This document shows positions 40,231 to 48,936 of a stretch of DNA of 64,000 bases, in pieces. Position 1 is the stretch's first letter, and the number at the start of each line of letters is the position of its first letter. A program made the position numbers and the translations under genes. The notes under the pieces were generated by a model. It did no database searches. It was not told the origin of the DNA and saw only the letters and a program-made list of their open reading frames with translations. This DNA is from Aliarcobacter lanthieri (GTDB taxonomy: Bacteria; Campylobacterota; Campylobacteria; Campylobacterales; Arcobacteraceae): the NCBI RefSeq assembly GCF_013201625.1, contig NZ_CP053839.1, forward strand, positions 1,798,001-1,862,000, written 5' to 3'.

Positions 40231-42360
40231 TTAGAATTTATAGTTTAAAGATAAAGTATAATTTCTTTCAGCTCCCCAAGCTTGTGAACCTCCAGTATTT
40301 AATAAATATTCTTCATCAAATAAATTATTTGCATTTAATATAACACTAAAATCTTTTTTAATATCATATTTTGCCATTGCATTTACAATAGTATAAGAAT
40401 CTTGTTTATTTAAACTACTAGTATTATTAGTTGAACTATGAATTTCACTTTGCCAGTTAACTCCTCCACCAACAGTTAACTTATTATATTTATATGTAGT
40501 AAAAAATTTCAGAGTTTGTTTAGGCACTTCTCCAGTTCTTAATCTATCTTTATTTTTATCTTTTGCATCAGTATATGTATATCCACCTGATATATTCCAG
40601 TTTGGTAAAAGTTCTCCAGATACAGTTAAGTCCCAACCTTTTATTTTTACTCCATCCTCACTTTTAAAAGCAGTATTTCCTTCTGGAGTTAAATTTGGAG
40701 TATCAGAAACAGCTAAATTATCTTGTTTTGTCATAAAGTAAGCAATACTTGTATTTAATTTTCCATCATAGAATTCTGAATTTAAACCAAATTCTACTGT
40801 ATTTCCCTCTTCTGGATCAAGATAGTTTCCACTTGTATCTTTTGCTGTAGAAGTTGGATTAAAAATAGATGTATAACTAGCATAAGTAGCAAAATTCTCA
40901 TTTATATCATAAACTAATCCTAAATAAGGAGTAAATTCAGCATTATACTTTTGAGTTTGTTGTGTTGCAGTACCCTTATTAATTACTCTTTCAAAATTAG
41001 ATATTCTTCCTCCTAAAATAAAATGTAAAGGATCAGATAATTCTAAATTTAAAGCGGCAAAAGCACCAATTTGTTTTTCATCGAAAACATATCTATTTTT
41101 TGTTGTCGGCATTATTGGTTTATTTGCAACATGTCCATTCCATCCATTTATATCAACTGTAAATGGTGTTCTAACTTCTGCTGGATCATCTGTTTTAGAT
41201 TGATGCCCATTTACTCCAAATGATAATTTATGTATTCTTCCAAATAAATTAAAATCTCCATTTGCATATAAATCAATAGAATGTGTCTCAGGAGTACGCT
41301 CTACATATCCCATTTGTCCACCCATTTTTCCTGAAGTATAAGAAAAAGAACTTGAACCTGCAACTGCATAAAGTCTTTCTGTATTTGTTTTTGAATATGA
41401 ATATCCTCCAACTGCTTTCCAATCATTACTAAAATAATGTTCTAATCCTAAAGAAACATTTAATCTCTCAATATCAGTATATGTAAAATCGGCAGCCGCA
41501 TTATCATGTCTTCCAAAAGTTATCTGTTTCTGAGGAGGATTATCATTAGTTACAGAACTAAATCCATGAGGAGAAGCATTATCTACATTTGTTTTTTGAT
41601 ATGTTAAAGATGTTGTTAAAAGAGTATTATCAGATAAATTAAAATCTAAAGCTCCATATATTAAACTATTTTCTTTATTATATCTATCTTGTTGACTTCC
41701 ACCTTCTCCATAAGAAGCAACCAATCTTCCTCTTATACTATCATTTGAATTTAGCCCACCAGAGATATCTATTGTTCCTTTATAAGTATCCCAACTTCCA
41801 TAAGATACTTTAGCATCCCCTTGAAACTCTTTTGTAGGTTTCTTTCTAACATAATTTATACTTGCACTTGGATTTCCAGCTCCATTTGTAAGACCAGTTG
41901 AACCTCTTATAATTTCGATTCTATCATAAATAGCAGTATCTTCTAATCCTACAAAACCATTAAATCTACCAATATTTATCTCTGATGATGGCATACCATC
42001 TCTTTGGAAATTAGTAATTGATGTACCTCTTGCATAATAAGATGTATATCCAGCTCCAAATTGTCCGAATTGAGTCAACGTTACTCCAGGAGTTTGAGTT
42101 AAAACATCATTTAAATCTTGAAGATTTTGTTCTTGTATTTGTTTTTGTGTCATAACTGTTATTGATTGAGGAGTTTCTTTTAAAGACATATCAAGTTTTG
42201 CTGCTGAACTTGTCTCTTTAATTGTATAAGTAGTAGTTTGGTTTGTCTCACTTACCGTAATCTCATCTAGTTTCGCTTCATTTGCATTTGATAGTGTTAC
42301 ACCAGCACTACAAACTAGGAGTGCTGTTGCAACTGTTTTAGCCATTTTGATTTTCATCAT
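40231..42360 (-). CDS. TonB-dependent siderophore receptor (FhuE/FpvA-like)
   Basis: Outer-membrane gated barrel, 709 residues. A signal peptide (about 1-26) is followed by a TonB-box-like LDEITV (31-36), a plug domain with ETPQSITVMT near 62, YYARGTSITNFQRDG near 108 and RIEIIRGSTG near 148, then a long beta-barrel ending in an aromatic-terminal LSLNYKF. The pattern is that of ferric hydroxamate-type or mixed siderophore receptors; the ligand is unknown. Start ATGATG with an AAAGGA site. A Fur-like palindrome lies about 70-100 bp upstream. Confidence 0.93.
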   Translation of the reverse strand: MMKIKMAKTVATALLVCSAGVTLSNANEAKLDEITVSETNQTTTYTIKETSSAAKLDMSLKETPQSITVMTQKQIQEQNLQDLNDVLTQTPGVTLTQFGQFGAGYTSYYARGTSITNFQRDGMPSSEINIGRFNGFVGLEDTAIYDRIEIIRGSTGLTNGAGNPSASINYVRKKPTKEFQGDAKVSYGSWDTYKGTIDISGGLNSNDSIRGRLVASYGEGGSQQDRYNKENSLIYGALDFNLSDNTLLTTSLTYQKTNVDNASPHGFSSVTNDNPPQKQITFGRHDNAAADFTYTDIERLNVSLGLEHYFSNDWKAVGGYSYSKTNTERLYAVAGSSSFSYTSGKMGGQMGYVERTPETHSIDLYANGDFNLFGRIHKLSFGVNGHQSKTDDPAEVRTPFTVDINGWNGHVANKPIMPTTKNRYVFDEKQIGAFAALNLELSDPLHFILGGRISNFERVINKGTATQQTQKYNAEFTPYLGLVYDINENFATYASYTSIFNPTSTAKDTSGNYLDPEEGNTVEFGLNSEFYDGKLNTSIAYFMTKQDNLAVSDTPNLTPEGNTAFKSEDGVKIKGWDLTVSGELLPNWNISGGYTYTDAKDKNKDRLRTGEVPKQTLKFFTTYKYNKLTVGGGVNWQSEIHSSTNNTSSLNKQDSYTIVNAMAKYDIKKDFSVILNANNLFDEEYLLNTGGSQAWGAERNYTLSLNYKF

Positions 42361-42430
42361 TTTCCTTTCTTTTTTGTTTTTTAGATTAAAATTTCGATAA
42401 ATTTTAGGAGGTTTTATCTTATTTTAGCAA

Positions 42431-42458
42431 TTTGATAATCAGTATGAAAATTATCAAA
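42431..42458 (-). promoter_or_regulatory. Fur-box-like inverted repeat upstream of the TonB receptor gene
   Basis: 8-bp arms TTTGATAA (42431-42438) and TTATCAAA (42451-42458) around a 12-bp centre; GATAAT-type half sites as in Fur boxes. Its position in the receptor promoter region fits iron repression. The match is not the full 19-bp consensus. Confidence 0.55.
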
Positions 42459-42528
42459 AAGTAAACGAAATATTAATCAAATAAACTTAAAAGAATATAA
42501 AACTAATAACAATTATTATATAGTAGAT

Positions 42529-42556
42529 ATAAACTAGAAAATACTATCTAGTTTAT
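42529..42556 (-). terminator. Hairpin at the end of the flavin reductase gene
   Basis: A perfect 10-bp stem (42529-42538 and 42547-42556) with an 8-base loop overlaps the stop codon. No long T-run follows, so termination strength is uncertain. Confidence 0.5.
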
Positions 42557-43116
42557 AAATCAATCATAGCTTTAAAAGTAACCCCTACTCTTCCTATACT
42601 TTCAATATTTGTATGGTTTCTTTCATTTATTCTTCCATCTTCAATGTATTGAAAATTTATTTTTAAAATAATAGGTGTTGTATCGCCAGCAATTTTGTAC
42701 GTATCAAAGTATTCACAAAAAAGTGCTGTTTGAGTAGAGCTAATTATTGGAGGATAATCTTCTAATTCTCTTTTTACTTCAATTTCAAACTTTTCTATTT
42801 CACTTTCATCTTTTGCAAGTTGATTAGCACATTTTTGTACTTGCTCAACATTAGATTTATTTGGAAAACAAATAGTTGCTTTTTTTGCTTTTAAAATATT
42901 TGCTAATGTATCTTTAGGGCTACCATCATCTTTTTTTCCAATAGCCACAATTACCAAAGCTGGGTTTGTAGAAATAGGAATAAAATAAGAAAATGGAGCA
43001 GCATTTAAAATTCCATTATCCTCTGTAACAATCCAAGCTATTGGTCTTGGAATTATACTACCAGACATTATTTTATATCTATTTAACTCATTTATATTTT
43101 CATAATCTAAAATCAT
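42553..43116 (-). CDS. Flavin reductase-like (FMN-binding split barrel) protein
   Basis: A 187-residue cytoplasmic protein of the flavin reductase/DIM6-NTAB family. Family blocks: SGSIIPRPIAWIVTED near 19, NAAPFSYFIPIS near 38 and a conserved nucleotide-binding segment around residue 65. It probably binds FMN and could supply reduced flavin to release iron from an imported ferric siderophore, given its place between an exporter-like MFS gene (9-bp gap) and a TonB receptor. A GGAGAAAG ribosome site precedes the ATG. Substrate and electron donor are not shown by sequence. Confidence 0.8.
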   Translation of the reverse strand: MILDYENINELNRYKIMSGSIIPRPIAWIVTEDNGILNAAPFSYFIPISTNPALVIVAIGKKDDGSPKDTLANILKAKKATICFPNKSNVEQVQKCANQLAKDESEIEKFEIEVKRELEDYPPIISSTQTALFCEYFDTYKIAGDTTPIILKINFQYIEDGRINERNHTNIESIGRVGVTFKAMIDL

Positions 43117-43125
43117 TCTTTCTCC

Positions 43126-44310
43126 TTAAATTAGTTTTAAAATCTTTGTATAATAATATGCAAAAAGTAAAAATGCAACTCCTAAACAAATAGTTATAAC
43201 CGTTGTAGTTGTAATATGTGCCATAACTCCAATAAAAAGAGTTGTTGAAACATGTGCTAACATAAAAAACATATCATTATATGATATTACTCTTCCAATA
43301 TACTTATTATCACAACTATTTTGAAGTAATGAATATGTGTAAGACCATAAAAAAGCTGTACTAAATCCTACAAAAAATAATGCAACCAATGACAAGTAGA
43401 AATTGTCTTGTGTTGTTGCCCATAAAATTATAGTTAATCCTTGAAAAATTAGTAAATAATGAAGATTCTCTTTTTTAACTATTTTATTTAAGAAAAGAGG
43501 ACCTATCATAAGAGCAACTGCTCTTACGGCATTTGATAATCCAATAGCAAGAGGTACAGCAATGAGTTCTTTATACTGATTTTTTGCTAATATAGTAATA
43601 AGAGCATCATAAGAAGTTAGCCCAACACTTGAATGTAAAAAAATAAGATGTAAAATATTTTTATTATTTTTAATATATAAAAAACCATCTTTCATTAACT
43701 CAAATATTTTCTCTGTAACTTTTTTATGTTCTATATTAAATTTTATTTGAATAAATACTAATATAGCCAATATAAATATGCATACATCAATAATAATTGC
43801 AGTTTTTACGCCATATAAATTTACTATAAATCCACTTGTTGCCATACCAACAGCATAAGTAAAAGACCAAATAATAGAATTAATTTCATTTGCTGTTTGA
43901 AGATCTTTTCCATTTAATAATTTAGCTAATACTGACATTTCAGTAGAAAAATACATAGAAGCAGCACTCATTCGAATAAATATAAAAATCAATAAAATCC
44001 AAAGATGGCTTAAATCATTTATAGTTAAAAACATTATAGTCATAAAAAGTTCAACAAAAAGTAAAGATACCATAAGTGGTCTAATCTTTACTCTATCTAT
44101 AATAGCCCCACTTAAAGGTGCAATTATAATTGCTGGTATAAAGTGCATAGCTGTTACTATTGAAATAGCAAGTTCAGTTGAACCAAATTCTACTACCATA
44201 GTATATATAGCAACGGTTGAAAACCATGCACCAAAAGATGAGATAAAATTTACTAAAGATAAATCTCTAATAACTTTATGCTCTTTTAAAAAGTTTATAT
44301 AATATTTCAA
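43126..44310 (-). CDS. MFS transporter, EntS-like exporter family
   Basis: A 394-residue, 12-helix major facilitator protein. A conserved DRVKIRP loop near residue 71 follows TM2, and repeated small-residue helix patterns are typical of drug/siderophore exporters such as EntS. Local context (flavin reductase, TonB receptor, PepSY protein) suggests siderophore handling, but no siderophore synthesis genes are in the window. The start is TTG after an AAGGA site. It lies only 37 bp after flhA on the same strand, so flagellar transcription might read into it. Confidence 0.75.
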   Translation of the reverse strand: MKYYINFLKEHKVIRDLSLVNFISSFGAWFSTVAIYTMVVEFGSTELAISIVTAMHFIPAIIIAPLSGAIIDRVKIRPLMVSLLFVELFMTIMFLTINDLSHLWILLIFIFIRMSAASMYFSTEMSVLAKLLNGKDLQTANEINSIIWSFTYAVGMATSGFIVNLYGVKTAIIIDVCIFILAILVFIQIKFNIEHKKVTEKIFELMKDGFLYIKNNKNILHLIFLHSSVGLTSYDALITILAKNQYKELIAVPLAIGLSNAVRAVALMIGPLFLNKIVKKENLHYLLIFQGLTIILWATTQDNFYLSLVALFFVGFSTAFLWSYTYSLLQNSCDNKYIGRVISYNDMFFMLAHVSTTLFIGVMAHITTTTVITICLGVAFLLFAYYYTKILKLI

Positions 44311-44347
44311 ATTTTTTCCTTAAAAAGATAAAAAAAGTATTTTAAGA

Positions 44348-46459
44348 TTAGAACTCTAAAGTTCCTTCAATAGCGAAGTTTGCTTTTGAGTCAAGTTCAG
44401 CATGGGATAAAACTGGTAAAGTAAGTCCAAATTTCTCATAAATTTCTGAAATTCTTTTTCTTAAAACTGGATCTACAACCATAGCAACTTTAGAAAAACC
44501 TTTTTTCTCAACTTCATCTAAAAGATGTTTTGTTTTTGTAACAAGATTATTGATTTCAGAGATACTAAGCATTAATTGTGACGCACCATGATGTTCTTGT
44601 AGTTTACCTATAAATTGCTGTTCTAATTCTGGTTTTATTGTAACAATATGTAAAATTCCATCACTATCTTTAAACTTTTGAGTTATAAGCCTATAAAGCT
44701 TTGCTCTAACATGTTCAAGTAATATTTCAGGAGCTTTTGTAAACTCTGCAATATCTGCTATTGCTTCAATTATTGTTAGCATATCTACAATAGGTATTTT
44801 TTCATGAAGTAAATCTTTACAAACTTTTAAAATACTTCCATAAGATGTAACCTTCATAGCTTCTTCAACAACAATAGGGAAATCTTTTTTCAATCTATCT
44901 ATAATATCAACAATATCTTGTCTAGTTATAATATCTTCTGCATGTCTTCTAATAATCTCTGATATATGTGTAGAAATAATAGTAGGAGCATCAACAACAG
45001 TAAACCCTTTCATCAAGGCTTCTTCTTTTAAATCTTTTGAAATCCAAATTGCATCAAGGTTAAAAACTGGTTCTTTAACCTTTATTCCATCAAGTTGTTC
45101 ATTTCCTAAACCACCCATTGCAAGAAATTTATCAACTTCTATTCTTCCTTTTACAATAGGAATTCTTTTAAGATAAAATTGGTACTCATTTTGAGCTAAA
45201 TTTGTATCATCAGAAATTCTTATCTGTGGTATTACAAATCCCAATTCTGCAGCTATATTTTTTCTAATAGCCTTAATCTTATCAAGAAGTTCTGAATTAC
45301 CTTGAACAAGTTGTAAAAGTCTAACTCCAAGTTTTAGTTCTAACACTTCAAGCTTCATAACTGTTTCAATACTTTGACTTTCATCTGGAATTGAGGCTGC
45401 TCTTTTTTTCTCTTTTAAATCACTTGGTTTTTCAATTTTTTTAGCAACTTGTGGTTTAAAAAATCTGGTTACAATATTATCATCACCTTTTTCTATCATA
45501 ATGATGACATATCCCATAGCTATTAATAAAAATCCCATCATCATCAATATACCTGTTGGGAAACCTGGTACTAAAGCAAATAAGAGTAATCCAATACCAA
45601 CTAAGATTAATGATTTTGTATCTTTTATAAGTTGATTTACAGCTCTTGAAGCAAATCTCTCTTCATCTGTATTTGATCTAGTAATAATAATTGCTGTTGC
45701 AGTAGATAAAATAAGTGCAGGAATTTGAGTAACAAGTCCATCACCAATAGTTAAAATTGTATAAATATTTGCAGCTTCACTTGCATCTAAACCATGTTGA
45801 AAAATTCCAACTAATAATCCACCAATGATGTTAACAATTGTAATAATAATACCAGCAATTGCATCACCTTTTACAAACTTAGAAGATCCATCCATAGCTC
45901 CATAAAAGTTTGCTTCAGTTATAAGTGCTTTTCTTCTCTCTTGTGCTTCTTTATCATCTATAAATCCGGCATTTAAATCTGCATCAATAGCCATTTGTTT
46001 ACCAGGCATAGAATCAAGTGTAAATCTTGCAGTAACTTCAGCAACTCTTGTAGCACCTTTTGTAACAACCATAAAGTTTATAAGTACAAGAATAATAAAT
46101 ATGATTACACCAATAACCATATTTCCACCAACAACAAACTCTCCAAAAGCTGTAATAATACTACTTACAGCTTCTGGACCATTATGACCTTCACTTAAAA
46201 TTGATCTAGTAGTTGCAATACTAAGTGCTAATCTAAAAATAACTAATATTAATAAAAGTGTTGGAAATGTTGTTAAATCAGCTGGTTTTTGAATATATAA
46301 AGATATTAAAAGAATTAAAAATGATATAGCTAAAGATAATGATATAAAAAAATCTATTGCTACTTGATTTAAAGGAACAATAATAATAGCAAGCATTGAA
46401 AGGAACAATGCTACTGCTATTAAATCCCTAGAAAAAAGATTTTTAAAACTAAACTTCAT
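44348..46459 (-). CDS. flhA: Flagellar export apparatus protein FlhA
   Basis: Central membrane gate protein of the flagellar type III export system, 703 residues. The N-terminal half has about eight membrane segments, with a conserved FHIPEP-type block around residues 140-200 (RVAEVTARFTLDSMPGKQMA). The cytoplasmic C-terminal domain (about 350-700) forms the nonameric ring that binds chaperone-substrate complexes. Length is as in other FlhA. It is the last flagellar gene before the iron island and follows flgL by 21 bp. Confidence 0.96.
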   Translation of the reverse strand: MKFSFKNLFSRDLIAVALFLSMLAIIIVPLNQVAIDFFISLSLAISFLILLISLYIQKPADLTTFPTLLLILVIFRLALSIATTRSILSEGHNGPEAVSSIITAFGEFVVGGNMVIGVIIFIILVLINFMVVTKGATRVAEVTARFTLDSMPGKQMAIDADLNAGFIDDKEAQERRKALITEANFYGAMDGSSKFVKGDAIAGIIITIVNIIGGLLVGIFQHGLDASEAANIYTILTIGDGLVTQIPALILSTATAIIITRSNTDEERFASRAVNQLIKDTKSLILVGIGLLLFALVPGFPTGILMMMGFLLIAMGYVIIMIEKGDDNIVTRFFKPQVAKKIEKPSDLKEKKRAASIPDESQSIETVMKLEVLELKLGVRLLQLVQGNSELLDKIKAIRKNIAAELGFVIPQIRISDDTNLAQNEYQFYLKRIPIVKGRIEVDKFLAMGGLGNEQLDGIKVKEPVFNLDAIWISKDLKEEALMKGFTVVDAPTIISTHISEIIRRHAEDIITRQDIVDIIDRLKKDFPIVVEEAMKVTSYGSILKVCKDLLHEKIPIVDMLTIIEAIADIAEFTKAPEILLEHVRAKLYRLITQKFKDSDGILHIVTIKPELEQQFIGKLQEHHGASQLMLSISEINNLVTKTKHLLDEVEKKGFSKVAMVVDPVLRKRISEIYEKFGLTLPVLSHAELDSKANFAIEGTLEF

Positions 46460-46480
46460 ATACGCAAAAAATAGTTAATT

Positions 46481-47635
46481 TTATTTCATAAAATTAACTA
46501 AAGATAACTCAAATGTTCTATTTACAGTAGAATAAACTGCTGCATAAGATATTTCTAATGCTTTTAATTTTATTGCTACATCTGTAGGATCTGCTGCTGC
46601 TAATTCTTTTCTTAAAATTTCTAGTTGAGTACTTTTTGAAGATAATCTCTCTAAAGATACATCAAAATTTTTATTTTTTGCTCCTAAATCAGAGTGTGCA
46701 ATAACAACTGAATCATGAGCTTTATTAACCTCATCAATAGCTTTTGCAATACCAGCTCTTCTAAACTCGTAATTAGCTACATCATCTGTAGGAGATACAG
46801 GATTACCTAAATCATCTAATCCTCTTAAACTTCTAACTGTGTCATCTAACATATCAAATATACTTCTTTTTGCTTCAAATCTAGTACCATCTACATTTGG
46901 TAAAGTAGTTTCTAAATCACCATCTACATTAAGTGCTACAGGAAGATTTTCAGTTGAACCATCCCAATTTGTTTTTGTTAAAGTATCATTTGTAGGTGAA
47001 TTCAATTTCCATTCATTTCCATTTTGATCAATTATTCTATCACCTTCTTTAAAAGTTAAAGTTTCACCTTTTAGTCCAGAATCAGAAGTATAATAAAAAG
47101 CATCAAGACCATTTACTCCTGCTTCTCTATATGAACCCTCTTCAACTGCAACTTTTCTTAAACTATCATTTCCTTGATATGTAACTTTTCCATTTGCATC
47201 CATAACAAATGGTTTAACAGAAGCATCACTTCCTGCAAAAACATACTGCCCTTCACTATTCGTATTTGCTAAATCAAGAATATTTTGTTTCATTTTCTCA
47301 ATTTTTTGTGCAATAGCTTCTAATCCTTCAACTCCTGTTGTTGATGTATTTGCTTTAATTAGTTCAGCTAAAATATCATTTTCAAGAATTTTTTTTGTAC
47401 TTGCCAAAGCACTATCAGATGTCGAATTTAAAACTTTTACTCTATTTATTTGGTCTTGAAGACCTTGATTAGTAAGCATATTATTTTCTACATGAACTAT
47501 TCTATTATATAAAACAGAGTCATCACTTCCATATTGAAGTTTATTTTCTTGATTAGTTAATTGATAATTTAATTTTGTTTGTGTTTTATCCAAAAGTCCT
47601 ATTCTATGTGTTATAGAATCTATACTTGAAATCAT
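46481..47635 (-). CDS. flgL: Flagellar hook-associated protein FlgL (HAP3)
   Basis: Junction protein between hook and filament, 384 residues. Flagellin-like helical ends are clear: an N-terminal segment with QTKLNYQLTNQENKL and a C-terminal segment ending KLKALEISYAAVYSTVNRTF. The middle carries a variable domain with the GQYVFAGSD motif near residue 125. It is longer than the 317-residue Salmonella FlgL but much shorter than Campylobacter jejuni FlgL. The start overlaps the fliI stop by four bases. Confidence 0.9.
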   Translation of the reverse strand: MISSIDSITHRIGLLDKTQTKLNYQLTNQENKLQYGSDDSVLYNRIVHVENNMLTNQGLQDQINRVKVLNSTSDSALASTKKILENDILAELIKANTSTTGVEGLEAIAQKIEKMKQNILDLANTNSEGQYVFAGSDASVKPFVMDANGKVTYQGNDSLRKVAVEEGSYREAGVNGLDAFYYTSDSGLKGETLTFKEGDRIIDQNGNEWKLNSPTNDTLTKTNWDGSTENLPVALNVDGDLETTLPNVDGTRFEAKRSIFDMLDDTVRSLRGLDDLGNPVSPTDDVANYEFRRAGIAKAIDEVNKAHDSVVIAHSDLGAKNKNFDVSLERLSSKSTQLEILRKELAAADPTDVAIKLKALEISYAAVYSTVNRTFELSLVNFMK

Positions 47636-48936
47636 AATAATACCTTTTTTAAATTTGTAACAATATCATCATAAGAGTAATTCTCTAAAGTACCTTGAGT
47701 AAGGAATTCTCTAATCTTCTCTTTTCTTGATATTGCATTATCAAGTTCTGGGTCCATACCTTTCTTGTATGCACCAACTCTAATTAAAACTTCATTCTCT
47801 TTTATTAGTGATAATACTCTTTTTAACTTTAAAAAATCATTATAATGCTCTTTTGTAACAACTTTATCTATTACCCTTGAAGCTGATTTTAATAAATTTA
47901 TGGGTGGATAAAATCCTTGTTCTGTTAAATCTCTTGTTAATACTATATGTCCATCTAATATAGATCTACTTTGATCTGCAATAGGATCATTCATATCATC
48001 TCCATCAACTAAAACTGTAAAAAATGCACTAATAGAACCTAATTTACTATTTCCAGCTCTTTCCATAAGTTGTGGTAGAAGTGCAAAAACTGATGGTGGA
48101 TAACCACGACTAACTGGTGGTTCTCCAGTACTAAGTCCTATTTCCCTTTGTGCCATAGCAAATCTTGTAACACTATCCATCATCAACAAAACATCATGAC
48201 CTTTATCTCTAAAATATTCAGCTATTGCCATAGCCGTAAAAGCTCCATATTTTCTCATCAAAGCAGACTCATCTGAAGTTGCAGTAACAATAACTGTATT
48301 TTCTAAATCATCATTTAAGTTATAGTGGATAAACTCTGGAATTTCCCTACCTCTTTCTCCAATTAAAGCAATAACTTTTATAGTAGCTTCGCAACCTTTT
48401 ACAATCATTCCCATTAAAGTAGATTTTCCAACTCCACTTCCTGCAAATATACCAACTTTTTGTCCTTTTCCACAAGTGAGCATAGAATCTATTGCTTTAA
48501 CTCCTGTTGAAAACTTTTGATCAATTATTCCTCTATCAAGAGGGGACATAGATTCTTTGTTTATAGCACAATTTGCATCTATATCTCTTATTTTTCCTTT
48601 ATTATCTATTGGCTCTCCCAAAGCATTTACAACTCTTCCTAAAAGTCCATTTCCACACTTTATAGTTAACCCATCTCTTTGTAAAAAAACTTTATCATTT
48701 ATTCTAAATCCTTCAATAAATGAAAAAGGAACAATGATAAATGAACTATCATTTAAAACAGTCACCATTCCTAAAACAGAATAAAGTCTTTGTTCAGATT
48801 CTATTCTTACTATATCACCAACAGCAACTTCAAGCCCAGTAGCTGTTAAAGTAATTGCAGAAATATTTGTCAATCTTCCAAAAGCAATATTCAAATTTGA
48901 TGAATCAATTTGATCTAAAATATCTTCTATATTCAT
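47632..48936 (-). CDS. fliI: Flagellum-specific ATPase FliI
   Basis: Export ATPase (434 aa), homologous to F1 beta, which energises and remodels substrates at the flagellar export gate. Walker A GSGVGKST (166-173), the GERGREIPEF block near residue 203, Walker B LLMMDSVTR near residue 244 and a LTRDLTEQGFYPPIN segment near residue 321 are all present. It begins with an ATG overlapping the stop of the upstream TPR gene by one base and overlaps flgL by four bases, so the three are translationally coupled. Confidence 0.95.
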   Translation of the reverse strand: MNIEDILDQIDSSNLNIAFGRLTNISAITLTATGLEVAVGDIVRIESEQRLYSVLGMVTVLNDSSFIIVPFSFIEGFRINDKVFLQRDGLTIKCGNGLLGRVVNALGEPIDNKGKIRDIDANCAINKESMSPLDRGIIDQKFSTGVKAIDSMLTCGKGQKVGIFAGSGVGKSTLMGMIVKGCEATIKVIALIGERGREIPEFIHYNLNDDLENTVIVTATSDESALMRKYGAFTAMAIAEYFRDKGHDVLLMMDSVTRFAMAQREIGLSTGEPPVSRGYPPSVFALLPQLMERAGNSKLGSISAFFTVLVDGDDMNDPIADQSRSILDGHIVLTRDLTEQGFYPPINLLKSASRVIDKVVTKEHYNDFLKLKRVLSLIKENEVLIRVGAYKKGMDPELDNAISRKEKIREFLTQGTLENYSYDDIVTNLKKVLL

